Assembly: GCA_000433355.1 (NCBI GenBank)
Contig: FR893106.1
Span: 1 to 14,347 of the forward strand
From: Alistipes sp. CAG:435
GTDB taxonomy: Bacteria > Bacteroidota > Bacteroidia > Bacteroidales > UBA932
Length of the DNA stretch: 14,347 bases
Direction: 5' to 3'
Shown: in pieces, positions 7,341 to 14,309 of the stretch
Numbering within the stretch: position 1 is the first letter of the stretch
Layout of the letters: every line of letters starts with the position of its first letter
Notes under the pieces: generated by a model
Told to the model about the DNA's origin: nothing
The model's database searches: none
The model's input: the letters and a program-made list of their open reading frames with translations, nothing else
Program-made: the position numbers and the translations under genes

Positions 7341-7376
7341 AAAAAAAGAACGGTCGGAATCATGTTCCGGCCGTTC
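7341..7376 (-). terminator. Rho-independent terminator of the sugar-catabolism operon
   Basis: Arms 7348-7359 and 7365-7376 pair over 12 positions (one G-T wobble) with the 5-base loop TCATG. On the minus strand the hairpin is followed immediately by seven T residues (7347-7341). It begins 23 bases after the stop of the last gene at 7400, a textbook intrinsic terminator. Confidence 0.93.
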
Positions 7377-7399
7377 CTGCTATGACTCATAAAGGAATA

Positions 7400-8302
7400 T
7401 TATTCCTCGTAGGTCGCTTTGACGAAGTCCGAATTAAGAAGATAGTCAGCGCACATCTTCATACTTTCCTTCCAGTCGTCATTGGTAAACGCTTCAATTT
7501 CTACCACAAAATCCTTCATCCCCGCGATGTCCGCATTCTTGAATATGGCGTCGAAGCCAACCATTCCGCTCTCGCCGAGCTCATGGTGATCCTTGATGTG
7601 GAGAAGGGTGAAGCGTCCCGGGTATTTCCTGAAGAGTTCGACAGGATATGCCTTGCCCATCACCGCCCAATAGACATCCATCTCAAAGAACACGTCCTCA
7701 GGATTGGTGTTCTCAAGCATATATTCATAGATGACGGTGTCCTCGATCTTTTTGAACTCGTGTGAGTGGTTGTGATAACCGAAGAGCATTCCGTTCTCCC
7801 TGCATTTCGCTCCGATGGCGTTGAAGTAGTCGCAGTAGGTCTTGAGGCCGGCGAGGGTCTCTGGAACTTTGAAGCTCGGGCAGACAATGTACTTGCAACC
7901 GGCTGCCTTGTGTGCCGCTATCGCCTGATCCCACCACTTCATAGACTCGGTGAAGTCACCGGAGGCAAGTTCCTCATCGCTAAGGTTGTGACCTATGTGT
8001 GTGGAAAGGGATTTGAGTCCGGCTGCCTCAAGGTCGGCCTTGTACTGCTCCGGATCGACTCCATAGAGTTTCCCGTCTGAGTAGCAGGCCGCCTCGACCG
8101 AGGTGTAACCCATCTCCGCAAGGGCCTTGAACGCCTCCTCGTGGTTCTGGGCGTACAATTCCGGATTGCCGATCACGCTTCTGATGCTGTAAAGCTGGAC
8201 GCTGATCTCCTTTTTCACAGGCTCCTCAGCCTTCTTCTCGGAGCAGGAAACCGCACCGAGAAGAAGAACCGAAGCCGTCATTAAAATCGCCGACTTTCTC
8301 AT
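7400..8302 (-). CDS. Sugar phosphate isomerase/epimerase-family lipoprotein (TIM barrel)
   Basis: A 300-residue envelope lipoprotein. The N-terminal signal (1-19) ends in a lipobox, LGAVSC, with Cys-20 as lipidation site, then a short charged linker. Residues about 32-290 form an AP-endonuclease-2-like (xylose isomerase-like) TIM barrel: ISVQLYSIRSV (33-43), a metal-site motif GYHNHSHEF (175-183), D209 (FEMDVYW), H235 (LLHIKDHHE) and E268/E270 (FVVEIEAF). These are the positions where the family binds a divalent metal. The protein acts on sugars, probably as isomerase, epimerase or hydratase of a keto-sugar intermediate. The start overlaps the stop of the DUF1080 gene by one base (TAATG), so the two are translationally coupled. 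It is the last gene before a strong terminator. The exact reaction is inferred from the neighbours, not shown. Confidence 0.92.
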   Translation of the reverse strand: MRKSAILMTASVLLLGAVSCSEKKAEEPVKKEISVQLYSIRSVIGNPELYAQNHEEAFKALAEMGYTSVEAACYSDGKLYGVDPEQYKADLEAAGLKSLSTHIGHNLSDEELASGDFTESMKWWDQAIAAHKAAGCKYIVCPSFKVPETLAGLKTYCDYFNAIGAKCRENGMLFGYHNHSHEFKKIEDTVIYEYMLENTNPEDVFFEMDVYWAVMGKAYPVELFRKYPGRFTLLHIKDHHELGESGMVGFDAIFKNADIAGMKDFVVEIEAFTNDDWKESMKMCADYLLNSDFVKATYEE

Positions 8303-9165
8303 TAGTCTAGAACCTTTACGCGGATGTTACGATACCAAACATCGTCGCCGTGATCCTGGAGACCGATGTAGCCTTCGTGCTTCTCTCCGCCGCAGTTGTT
8401 CAGGAGCTCGAACGCGAGAGGCCACTTCTCCTGAGAGAACTTGGAAGCCTGGAGCATATCGGTCCACTGCTGGGTCCAGAGATGGTACTCAACAACGTTG
8501 GCGTCATTCTGTCCGTGGACAACTGTTCCTTTGTAAACCATGATCTTTGCCTTGTTCCACTCGCCGTAAGGATTCTGGTTCTGTGGCTTGGCCGGGATCA
8601 TATCGTAAAGGGAAGCGGACTGACGGTTGCCGTCAACACCAAGCTGTGCGTCAGGATGGTTTGCGTTGTCAAGCACCTGATATTCAGGAGAGGAGATGTA
8701 GATAGGCTCGTAGCGCTCTGTCCCGTCCTCCTTCTTTGTCGTGACTTCCTGAGCAAGGTAGAAGATACCAGAGTTTCCGCCCTTGGACACCTTCCATTCG
8801 AGCTCAAGCTGGAAGTTCTGGAACTTGTGCGCGAAGATGACATCTCCGCCTTCTCCGGTCTGGCCTTCGCCGCTGCCGGTTCCCGTGAACTTGAGGCAAC
8901 CGTCCTCGATTGACCACCTTGCAGGAAGAGCGTCCTTGCCGTAGCCTCTCCAACCGTTCGTGGAGGTTCCGTCAAAGATCACGTAGTAACCGTCAGCGTC
9001 CTGTGGAAACTGTGACAGGTCAACCTGCTCTTTCTCAACTACTGTGTACTCAGGAGCGGCTGGCTCCTCGGTAGCGGTTTCAGCGGCCTTTTTGTTTCCG
9101 TTCTTGCAGGAAACCATAGAGAAGACCATTGCCGCGCAGGCGGCGAACATCAAAGTCTTTTTCAT
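8302..9165 (-). CDS. DUF1080 lipoprotein, likely 3-keto-glycoside lyase/hydrolase
   Basis: A 287-residue lipoprotein with signal 1-19 and lipobox SMVSC (Cys-20), then an Ala/Glu/Lys-rich linker to about residue 40. The DUF1080 (3-keto-disaccharide hydrolase) beta-jelly-roll domain runs from about 57 to 286. It has VIFDGTSTNGWRGYG (62-76), FQLELEWKVSKGGNSGIFY (118-136), EYQVLDN (161-167), GEWNKAKIMV (201-210) and the closing GYIGLQDHGDDVWYRNIRV (265-283). The domain is known from proteins that cleave glycosides whose C3 hydroxyl has been oxidised. Here it sits between a Gfo/Idh oxidoreductase that could make such 3-keto sugars (42-base gap) and an isomerase-like protein. The family assignment is firm; the substrate is unknown and may be broad. 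Confidence 0.93.
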   Translation of the reverse strand: MKKTLMFAACAAMVFSMVSCKNGNKKAAETATEEPAAPEYTVVEKEQVDLSQFPQDADGYYVIFDGTSTNGWRGYGKDALPARWSIEDGCLKFTGTGSGEGQTGEGGDVIFAHKFQNFQLELEWKVSKGGNSGIFYLAQEVTTKKEDGTERYEPIYISSPEYQVLDNANHPDAQLGVDGNRQSASLYDMIPAKPQNQNPYGEWNKAKIMVYKGTVVHGQNDANVVEYHLWTQQWTDMLQASKFSQEKWPLAFELLNNCGGEKHEGYIGLQDHGDDVWYRNIRVKVLD

Positions 9166-9207
9166 AATTCTATTGATTTGATTTTGTTTGTTTTACGAAT
9201 ATTGGTA

Positions 9208-10701
9208 TTATTCCGGCATCTCAGGAAGCTCGTAGCCGTTGTGGTACTGACGCTTGATCAGGCTGGCAGCGAACTCGCGCGCGTTCATCGGATCGGTGTA
9301 CTTGTTCTTGAATGTAGGGTGGCCGTCCTTGATGGAGAATCCGTCCTTCTCAAGAATCTTGATGGTGGCGTCCGCAGGAATGTTCGTGAACTCCATCTTC
9401 TGTCCGTCCCACTCAAGAACCTGGTTGAGGGCCTGGAGCCTTACAGCCGCCACACCGAGGTCAACCATCTCCACGAACGGACCGGCCTCGCTGAAGTCTG
9501 ACGCGCTTGGAATCCTTGAATCCGGATCTTCCTTGCAGGCGCGGATCCAGTCCTGCTGGTGTGAGACAGTGATCTCACGCAGAACGTGAGGCACCTCAGG
9601 CTTCCTTCCAGAGACGAGGATAGGATCCTTTCCGTATGTGCCGGCGATCATGATGTCCTTTGTTCCGTAGAAGATGCTGCAACCGCCGCTGACATTCAGG
9701 TCGAATCCTGCAGGAAGTCCCTCAGGTCTCTCAGGCTTGAAGCCACCGTCGTACCAGCGGATGTCAACCTCAGGCATGGCGAGTTTGGCCATATTCTCCC
9801 TTGCCGGGAAGGTGAGGTGGATCATCTCTGCGCTTGGGCAGGAGTCGGTGAGCACATTTGTAGAGCTTGCCTCCACCTTGGTAGGGTATCCGAGTTTCAG
9901 ACCCTTGAACGGAACGTGCATGATATGGCAGGCCATATCACCCATGGCGCCTGTTCCGAAATCCCACCATCCGCGGAAGTTCCAAGGGGTGTAGATCGAG
10001 TTGTAAGGACGCATAGGGGCAGGTCCGATGAATGATTCCCAGTTGAGTGTGGAAGGGATTTCCTCCACCTTTGTAGGCCTTTCAAGACCCTGTGGCCATA
10101 TAGGACGGTCCGTGAAGCAGTCAACTCTCTTGACCTCGCCGATCTCACCGTTCCAGAGCCATTCGATGGCCTTCCTCGTGCCGGCGTTTGAAGCGCCCTG
10201 GTTACCCATCTGTGTGGCTACACGGTATTTGGCGGCAAGCTTGGTCAGAAGCCTTGCCTCATAGACGGTAAGCGTGAGAGGCTTCTCGACGTAAACGTGC
10301 TTTCCGGCTGCCATTGCCTGGGCGGCGATGATGGCGTGGGTGTGGTCGGCGGTTGCGATCATAACCGCGTCAGCCTTGTCGAGCAGCTCGTCGTACATCA
10401 CACGGTAGTCGTTGTACTTCTTTGCCTGTGGGTACTTGTTGAACACGTGGTCGGCGTACTTCCAGTCAACGTCGCAGAGTCCGATGATGTTTTCTGTCTC
10501 CATTTCGGCGAGGTCAGCCGCTCCTCGTCCTCCGATGCCGACACCGAGGATGTTGAGCTTGTCGCTTGGCGCGACCTTCTTTTTCTTCTCCTTCTTAGGA
10601 GTCTTCTCACCTGCGATGATGATGTTCGGGGCGACCGCGATGCCAGCGGCCACGGCGGTTCCTGTCTTCAGGAAAGAGCGTCTTGACATTTCTTTGCTCA
10701 T
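9208..10701 (-). CDS. Tat-exported Gfo/Idh/MocA-family oxidoreductase
   Basis: NAD(P)-dependent sugar oxidoreductase, 497 residues. The N-terminus MSKEMSRRSFLKTG carries a twin-arginine export motif (S-R-R-S-F-L-K, 6-12) and a hydrophobic segment to about residue 30, then a Lys-rich linker (KKEKKKK, 36-42). The Rossmann domain starts at LNILGVGIGGRGAADL (49-64) with the dinucleotide loop. The EKP motif is at 139-141 (VYVEKPLTL) and the catalytic-region motif GDMACHIMH at 254-262, as is usual in the Bacteroidota branch. Export through Tat implies folding with tightly bound cofactor and action in the periplasm, matching the two lipoproteins downstream. It is the first gene of the operon and likely oxidises a glycoside at C3. 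An alternative start is Met-5; either leaves the Tat motif intact. Confidence 0.94.
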   Translation of the reverse strand: MSKEMSRRSFLKTGTAVAAGIAVAPNIIIAGEKTPKKEKKKKVAPSDKLNILGVGIGGRGAADLAEMETENIIGLCDVDWKYADHVFNKYPQAKKYNDYRVMYDELLDKADAVMIATADHTHAIIAAQAMAAGKHVYVEKPLTLTVYEARLLTKLAAKYRVATQMGNQGASNAGTRKAIEWLWNGEIGEVKRVDCFTDRPIWPQGLERPTKVEEIPSTLNWESFIGPAPMRPYNSIYTPWNFRGWWDFGTGAMGDMACHIMHVPFKGLKLGYPTKVEASSTNVLTDSCPSAEMIHLTFPARENMAKLAMPEVDIRWYDGGFKPERPEGLPAGFDLNVSGGCSIFYGTKDIMIAGTYGKDPILVSGRKPEVPHVLREITVSHQQDWIRACKEDPDSRIPSASDFSEAGPFVEMVDLGVAAVRLQALNQVLEWDGQKMEFTNIPADATIKILEKDGFSIKDGHPTFKNKYTDPMNAREFAASLIKRQYHNGYELPEMPE

Positions 10702-10757
10702 TTCAGTATAGTTTTATGTGTTTAACATTAAGTTCGCGCTAAATGTCTTTCAAGTCT

Positions 10758-10789
10758 CTAATTTAGGCATTAATGAGGAAAAATACAAA
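10758..10789 (-). promoter_or_regulatory. Candidate promoter of the exported sugar-catabolism operon
   Basis: On the minus strand TTTG (10789-10786) is followed after exactly 20 bases by TAAATTAG (10765-10758), one mismatch from TAnnTTTG. The start codon at 10701 is about 50 bases downstream. Spacing and composition fit the Bacteroidota primary sigma factor. Confidence 0.5.
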
Positions 10790-10863
10790 AGAAAATGCCC
10801 TCCCCGCGAAAAGGAAGGACAAATATCCATTAAAAAATATGTCAGTGAATATTTCAGGAGGCG

Positions 10864-11244
10864 CTAAAGCTCTTCGAACTTCACGTCGCTGAACGAGTTG
10901 TCGGAACCGTCCGCAGCGCCGGTACGGTCGGATGGCTCGTAAGTGTGCTCCGGCACGTCAGGAAGAAGGTTTTCCTTCATGTATGCCAAAACCTCGGAAA
11001 GGCCTTCCTGGAACTTGTCGAAGTCTTCCTTGTAAAGGAATATCTTGTGCTTGTCGAACGAGAAACTGCCGTCCTGCTCCTGCCTGCGCTTGCTTTCGGT
11101 GATGGTCAGGTAGTAGTCGTTGTTGCCCTTGGTGGTCTTCACATCGAAGAAATACGTCCTCTTTCCGGCCCTTACAGGCTTGGAGTAAACGTCCTCTGAG
11201 TTGCGGTCAGCGTAGTTCGGCCGCTCGTAATCATCTTTGTACAT
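10864..11244 (-). CDS. DUF3276 / PUR-alpha-like nucleic-acid-binding protein
   Basis: A 126-residue soluble protein. The central region, about 22-92, reads KPVRAGKRTYFFDVKTTKGN, then NDYYLTITESKRR, then FSFDKHKIFLYKEDFDKFQEGL. This is the signature of the DUF3276 family, which is related to PUR-alpha repeats that bind single-stranded DNA or RNA. The C-terminal tail (95-126) is acidic and probably disordered. The start at 11244 places it divergent from nusB, with a good -7 promoter word at 11272-11279. The family is common in Bacteroidota; the physiological target is not established as far as I know. Length and motif content are typical. Confidence 0.85.
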   Translation of the reverse strand: MYKDDYERPNYADRNSEDVYSKPVRAGKRTYFFDVKTTKGNNDYYLTITESKRRQEQDGSFSFDKHKIFLYKEDFDKFQEGLSEVLAYMKENLLPDVPEHTYEPSDRTGAADGSDNSFSDVKFEEL

Positions 11245-11271
11245 CTTGCGCTGAATGTTTTGTTATCCGCA

Positions 11272-11279
11272 CAAATTTA
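11272..11279 (-). promoter_or_regulatory. -7 promoter element for the DUF3276 gene
   Basis: The minus strand reads TAAATTTG, an exact TAnnTTTG match, 27 bases before the ATG at 11244. No clear -33 TTTG is seen at the expected distance. Confidence 0.5.
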
Positions 11280-11301
11280 AGAAAAATCTGAAATTGTGTG
11301 T

Positions 11302-11309
11302 TATCTTTG
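11302..11309 (+). promoter_or_regulatory. -7 promoter element for the nusB cluster
   Basis: TATCTTTG is an exact TAnnTTTG match 21 bases before the ATG at 11331. A weak TTTA (11276-11279), 22 bases upstream, could serve as -33; it overlaps the divergent -7 element. The site decides the nusB start, since a GTG at 11298 would lie upstream of the transcript. Confidence 0.55.
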
Positions 11310-11330
11310 CATAAAATTTTGAATGGAATT

Positions 11331-12293
11331 ATGCTAAACAGACGAATCTTGCGAATAAAGGCTTTCAAAGTACTTTTCAGCTATGCGGAGAATCCTACGA
11401 TGACTCTCCCCGAGGCCGAGGCGCTGCTGGAAGCGTCATGCGAAGCCACGAGGTCTCTGTATCTCTTTATGCTTGACATCATTCCGTACCTCACGGCAGA
11501 GGCGCGGACAAGGATAGAAAACGCCAGGAAGAAGTTCAACCCGACGGAGGAGGAGAGGAATCCGAACCTGAAGTTCGTCCGTAACTCGCTTTCGCCGCTT
11601 CTGGAGCAGGATCCTGATTTCCAGAAGATAATCTCCCGCCGCAAGCTTTCATGGGAACCGTACGACGCCTTTGTCAGAAGTGTTTACGACTCAATCCTGA
11701 CAAAGGAATATTTCAAGGAATATATGGCTTCGGCCGAGACTTCGGTGGAGGAGGACACGAGGCTGTTCACAAGGATATTCGAAGAAGAGTTCGTTGACAA
11801 CGAGGAACTGGACAAGATTCTTGAGGACATGTCCATTCTTTGGTGTGATGACCTTGCATATTCATTGACAGTCTGCTGCGACACGCTCAAGGCTTTCGCC
11901 AAGGGATACCGCTGGTCGCTGCCGCCGCTCTACCGCAGCGAGATGATGCAGGACAAAGGGGCGGCCGTGGAGAGCGACAAGGCGTTCGTGTACAAGCTTC
12001 TCCGCACCGCGTTCGCGTGCTACGGCAAATACGCGCCGCTTGTGGCGGACAGCACATCCCAATGGGAGAAAGACAGGCTTTTCACCACCGACATGGTCCT
12101 CATCGTGATGGGGCTCTCCGAGGCTAAGGCGTTTCCTTCGCTGCCGGTGCGCGTGACCATCAATGAATATGTGGAAATATCCAAATATTACAGCACACCT
12201 AAGAGCCGTTCGTTCGTCAACGGCCTCCTTGACCGCCTCGTCAAAAAGCAGATTGAGGAAGGGGATATAGTGAAGACCGAAAAAATTGCTTAA
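11331..12293 (+). CDS. nusB: Transcription antitermination factor NusB, long Bacteroidota form
   Basis: RNA-binding factor that joins NusE (ribosomal S10) on boxA RNA in rRNA antitermination. At 320 residues it is more than twice the E. coli length, as in Bacteroidota. The N-terminal MLNRRILRIKAFKVLFSY (1-18) is the first NusB helix with its basic patch. The middle (about 25-200) is a phylum-specific helical region rich in charged residues. The conserved C-terminal NusB core includes TDMVLIVMGLSEAKAFPSLP (253-272), INEYVEISKYYSTPKSRSFVNGLLDRL (277-303). The ATG at 11331 was chosen over a GTG at 11298 because the promoter -7 word lies within that extension. It heads the cluster with yajC, a YbbR gene and coaE, all on the plus strand with short gaps. 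Confidence 0.93.
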   Translation: MLNRRILRIKAFKVLFSYAENPTMTLPEAEALLEASCEATRSLYLFMLDIIPYLTAEARTRIENARKKFNPTEEERNPNLKFVRNSLSPLLEQDPDFQKIISRRKLSWEPYDAFVRSVYDSILTKEYFKEYMASAETSVEEDTRLFTRIFEEEFVDNEELDKILEDMSILWCDDLAYSLTVCCDTLKAFAKGYRWSLPPLYRSEMMQDKGAAVESDKAFVYKLLRTAFACYGKYAPLVADSTSQWEKDRLFTTDMVLIVMGLSEAKAFPSLPVRVTINEYVEISKYYSTPKSRSFVNGLLDRLVKKQIEEGDIVKTEKIA

Positions 12294-12323
12294 ATTTGTG
12301 AATATTAACTTTAATTTTTAGAA

Positions 12324-12665
12324 ATGAATATTCTTACTTTCACATTGCTGCAGGCCTCCGCTCCTGCTGGAGCCGGGCAGCCTCAGGGTGCCGGTGGTGG
12401 CGCGTTCTGGATCATGATCATCGCCATGTTCGTGATCATGTGGCTGTTTATGATCCGTCCGCAGCGCAAGCAGCAGAAGGAACTTGAGAAGTTCCGCAAC
12501 AGCCTCAAGAGGGGAGACAAGGTTGTCACCGCCGGCGGAATCTACGGAACCGTCGATGAGATCAAGGACAGAACCGTCCTCATCAAGGTTGACGGTGAAG
12601 TCAAACTCAGAGTCGACAAGAACTCCCTCGTAAGGGATTTCACACAGGACGCTCCGCAGCAGTAA
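12324..12665 (+). CDS. yajC: Preprotein translocase accessory subunit YajC
   Basis: Small inner-membrane protein that associates with SecDF in protein export; 113 residues. A Gly/Ala-rich N-terminus precedes one transmembrane helix, about 27-44 (FWIMIIAMFVIMWLFMI). The family hallmark RPQRKQQKE (45-53) follows, then the cytoplasmic domain with LKRGDKVVTAGGIYGTV (61-77) and VDKNSLVRDF (97-106). It starts 30 bases after nusB and ends 24 bases before the YbbR gene, so it is probably co-transcribed with both. No secD or secF is nearby. Confidence 0.96.
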   Translation: MNILTFTLLQASAPAGAGQPQGAGGGAFWIMIIAMFVIMWLFMIRPQRKQQKELEKFRNSLKRGDKVVTAGGIYGTVDEIKDRTVLIKVDGEVKLRVDKNSLVRDFTQDAPQQ

Positions 12666-12689
12666 CAGGCCCTGATATTCTTTTAGAGA

Positions 12690-13670
12690 ATGTGGAAGGA
12701 ACGCCTGCATAGACTGCTGGGAAGACTGCATCTTGACGGGAGAGACATTTCAGTTTTTCTGATGTCTCTCTTGCTTGCGTTCAGCATCTGGCTGATCCAC
12801 AATCTTTCCCTGAACTATTCCGACACGATTAGCGTGCCGGTGGTGGCTCAGTGCAACATTGATGGACATTCCGACGTTTCTTCCAATTCGAGTATGATCG
12901 CGGCCCGTTGCAGGACATCGGGCTTCTCACTGCTGAGGATCCGTCACCAGGCGAAGCGCAAGGCGTTGACAATCCGTTTTGACGGCAAGGATTTGCACCA
13001 CAAGGAGGGCGAGTTGTTTTACATCACCGCCGCTGAGCTCAGCAATTATGTCACGGAGATATTCGGTGACGGGGTTCGTCTGGAGTCTTTCCTTTCCGAG
13101 ACAGTTCAGTTCAGGTTTCCGTTCGAGAACAACAAGAGGGTGCCTGTCCAGGCTGTCCAGGTGCTGAGTTTCAAGCCTCAGTACATGGCGATGGGGCAGA
13201 TCCGCCTCCAGCCGGATTCTGTCACAATCTACGGGGAACCGTTTCATCTTGAGCATATTGACAGGGTGTTCACACGCACGATAGACCTTCTGAACCTCAA
13301 GTCCAGCGCGCATGGCGTGGTGAAGCTTGAACAGGTCTCCGGGGTCAGGATGTCGGAGACAGAGGTGAACTATTCCCTTGACGTGACCCGTTTTGTGGAG
13401 ATCAGTTCTGAGGTCAACATCGGTGTCAGGAACGTTCCCGCCGGAAAAAAACTCTCTGTCTATCCATCCACGGCCACGGTGGTGTTCAAGTGCGCGTTCC
13501 CGCTGTCCCAGGATCCGACGGATGATGTGCAGTTCTACATTGACTATACCGATTTCCGGAATTCCAGAGGAGGTAAGTGTATAGCTCATGCCTCAAGGAT
13601 TCCGGAAGGCGTCATCGAGTGTACGGTGACCCCGGAGGTGTTCGATTGTGTGGAGGAGGGACGACAATGA
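12690..13670 (+). CDS. YbbR-domain membrane-anchored protein
   Basis: A 326-residue protein anchored by one N-terminal helix (about 19-38, DISVFLMSLLLAFSIWLIHN), with the rest outside the cytoplasmic membrane as beta-rich YbbR-like repeats. Recognisable repeat pieces are ISVPVVAQCN (47-56), NNKRVPVQAVQV (147-158), LQPDSVTIYGEP (173-184) and the later VEISSEVNIGVRNVP. The domain is named from Bacillus YbbR/CdaR, a regulator of the c-di-AMP cyclase CdaA. No cyclase gene is present here, so that role cannot be assumed. The gene lies between yajC and coaE and its stop overlaps the coaE start as ATGA, indicating translational coupling. Sequence similarity to the family is moderate, as is usual for Bacteroidota members of this locus. 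Confidence 0.85.
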   Translation: MWKERLHRLLGRLHLDGRDISVFLMSLLLAFSIWLIHNLSLNYSDTISVPVVAQCNIDGHSDVSSNSSMIAARCRTSGFSLLRIRHQAKRKALTIRFDGKDLHHKEGELFYITAAELSNYVTEIFGDGVRLESFLSETVQFRFPFENNKRVPVQAVQVLSFKPQYMAMGQIRLQPDSVTIYGEPFHLEHIDRVFTRTIDLLNLKSSAHGVVKLEQVSGVRMSETEVNYSLDVTRFVEISSEVNIGVRNVPAGKKLSVYPSTATVVFKCAFPLSQDPTDDVQFYIDYTDFRNSRGGKCIAHASRIPEGVIECTVTPEVFDCVEEGRQ

Positions 13671-14290
13671 GGACTGTGGCTGTCACCGGAGGCATCGGAA
13701 GCGGCAAGTCCGCTGTCTGCTCCATTCTTGCGGAACGCGGGATTCCAGTCTATGACTCGGATTCCGCCGCCAAGAACCTTTACAGGAAAGACGACACTCT
13801 CCTTGATTCCATCGAGGAGGCCTTCGGTTGCGGGATAAGACAGGCTGACGGGTCTTTGGACAGGGCCAGATTGGCTTCCATCGCTTTTTCGGCGCCGGAT
13901 AAACTCCGGCAGCTGGAGTCCATCGTGCATCCCGCGGTCCTGACAGACTTCAAAAGGTGGAACGCGATGCAGAGCGCTCGCTTCGAGAACATGGGACGTT
14001 CAGGGACTTTTTTCGGCAAAGAGCCGTTCTGTGTCATGGAGTCCGCCATTATTTTGGACAAACCGGATTTCCTGGCTCTCACCGTCAAGGTGGTAATGGT
14101 TGACGCCGCTTTGGAGCAGAGGCTGAGAAGGGCTTGCGAACGGGATCAGGCACCGCCGGAAAAGATCATACAAAGAATCGCGGCTCAGCGCTTTGATCTT
14201 TCAAAGGTTGACGCGATCATCCGCAACAACGGAACATTCGCCCGATTGAGATCCGAGACCGAGAAAGTTTTCGGCGGGCTTGAATTTTGA
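13667..14290 (+). CDS. coaE: Dephospho-CoA kinase
   Basis: Cytoplasmic P-loop kinase for the last step of coenzyme A synthesis, phosphorylating the 3'-hydroxyl of dephospho-CoA with ATP. It has 207 residues, normal for the family. The Walker A motif GGIGSGKS is at 8-15, followed by the CoaE signature VYDSDSAAKNLY (28-39, with the catalytic-region Asp residues 30 and 32). LESIVHPAVL (83-92), VMESAIILDK (123-132) for the central strand and lid, and the C-terminal IIQRIAAQRFDLSKVDAIIRNNG (167-189) are also present. The ATG at 13667 overlaps the YbbR stop in ATGA. The upstream in-frame extension to 13577 lies inside the YbbR gene and is discarded. No hairpin terminator follows. Confidence 0.96.
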   Translation: MRTVAVTGGIGSGKSAVCSILAERGIPVYDSDSAAKNLYRKDDTLLDSIEEAFGCGIRQADGSLDRARLASIAFSAPDKLRQLESIVHPAVLTDFKRWNAMQSARFENMGRSGTFFGKEPFCVMESAIILDKPDFLALTVKVVMVDAALEQRLRRACERDQAPPEKIIQRIAAQRFDLSKVDAIIRNNGTFARLRSETEKVFGGLEF

Positions 14291-14309
14291 TAGTTGAATA
14301 TATTAAGTA

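Noticed and set aside
8350..8913. A 187-codon plus-strand open frame opposite the DUF1080 gene
   Set aside because: It is antisense to a clear lipoprotein gene, with no recognisable motif and no promoter in front of it.
12677..12691. Small hairpin (ATTCT/AGAAT) overlapping the YbbR start codon
   Set aside because: Five A/T-rich base pairs are too weak to act as a translational switch, and such a hairpin is expected by chance.
13577..13666. Upstream in-frame extension of coaE
   Set aside because: It overlaps the YbbR gene by 94 bases and would put 30 unrelated residues before the P-loop. The ATGA overlap at 13667 gives the normal family length.
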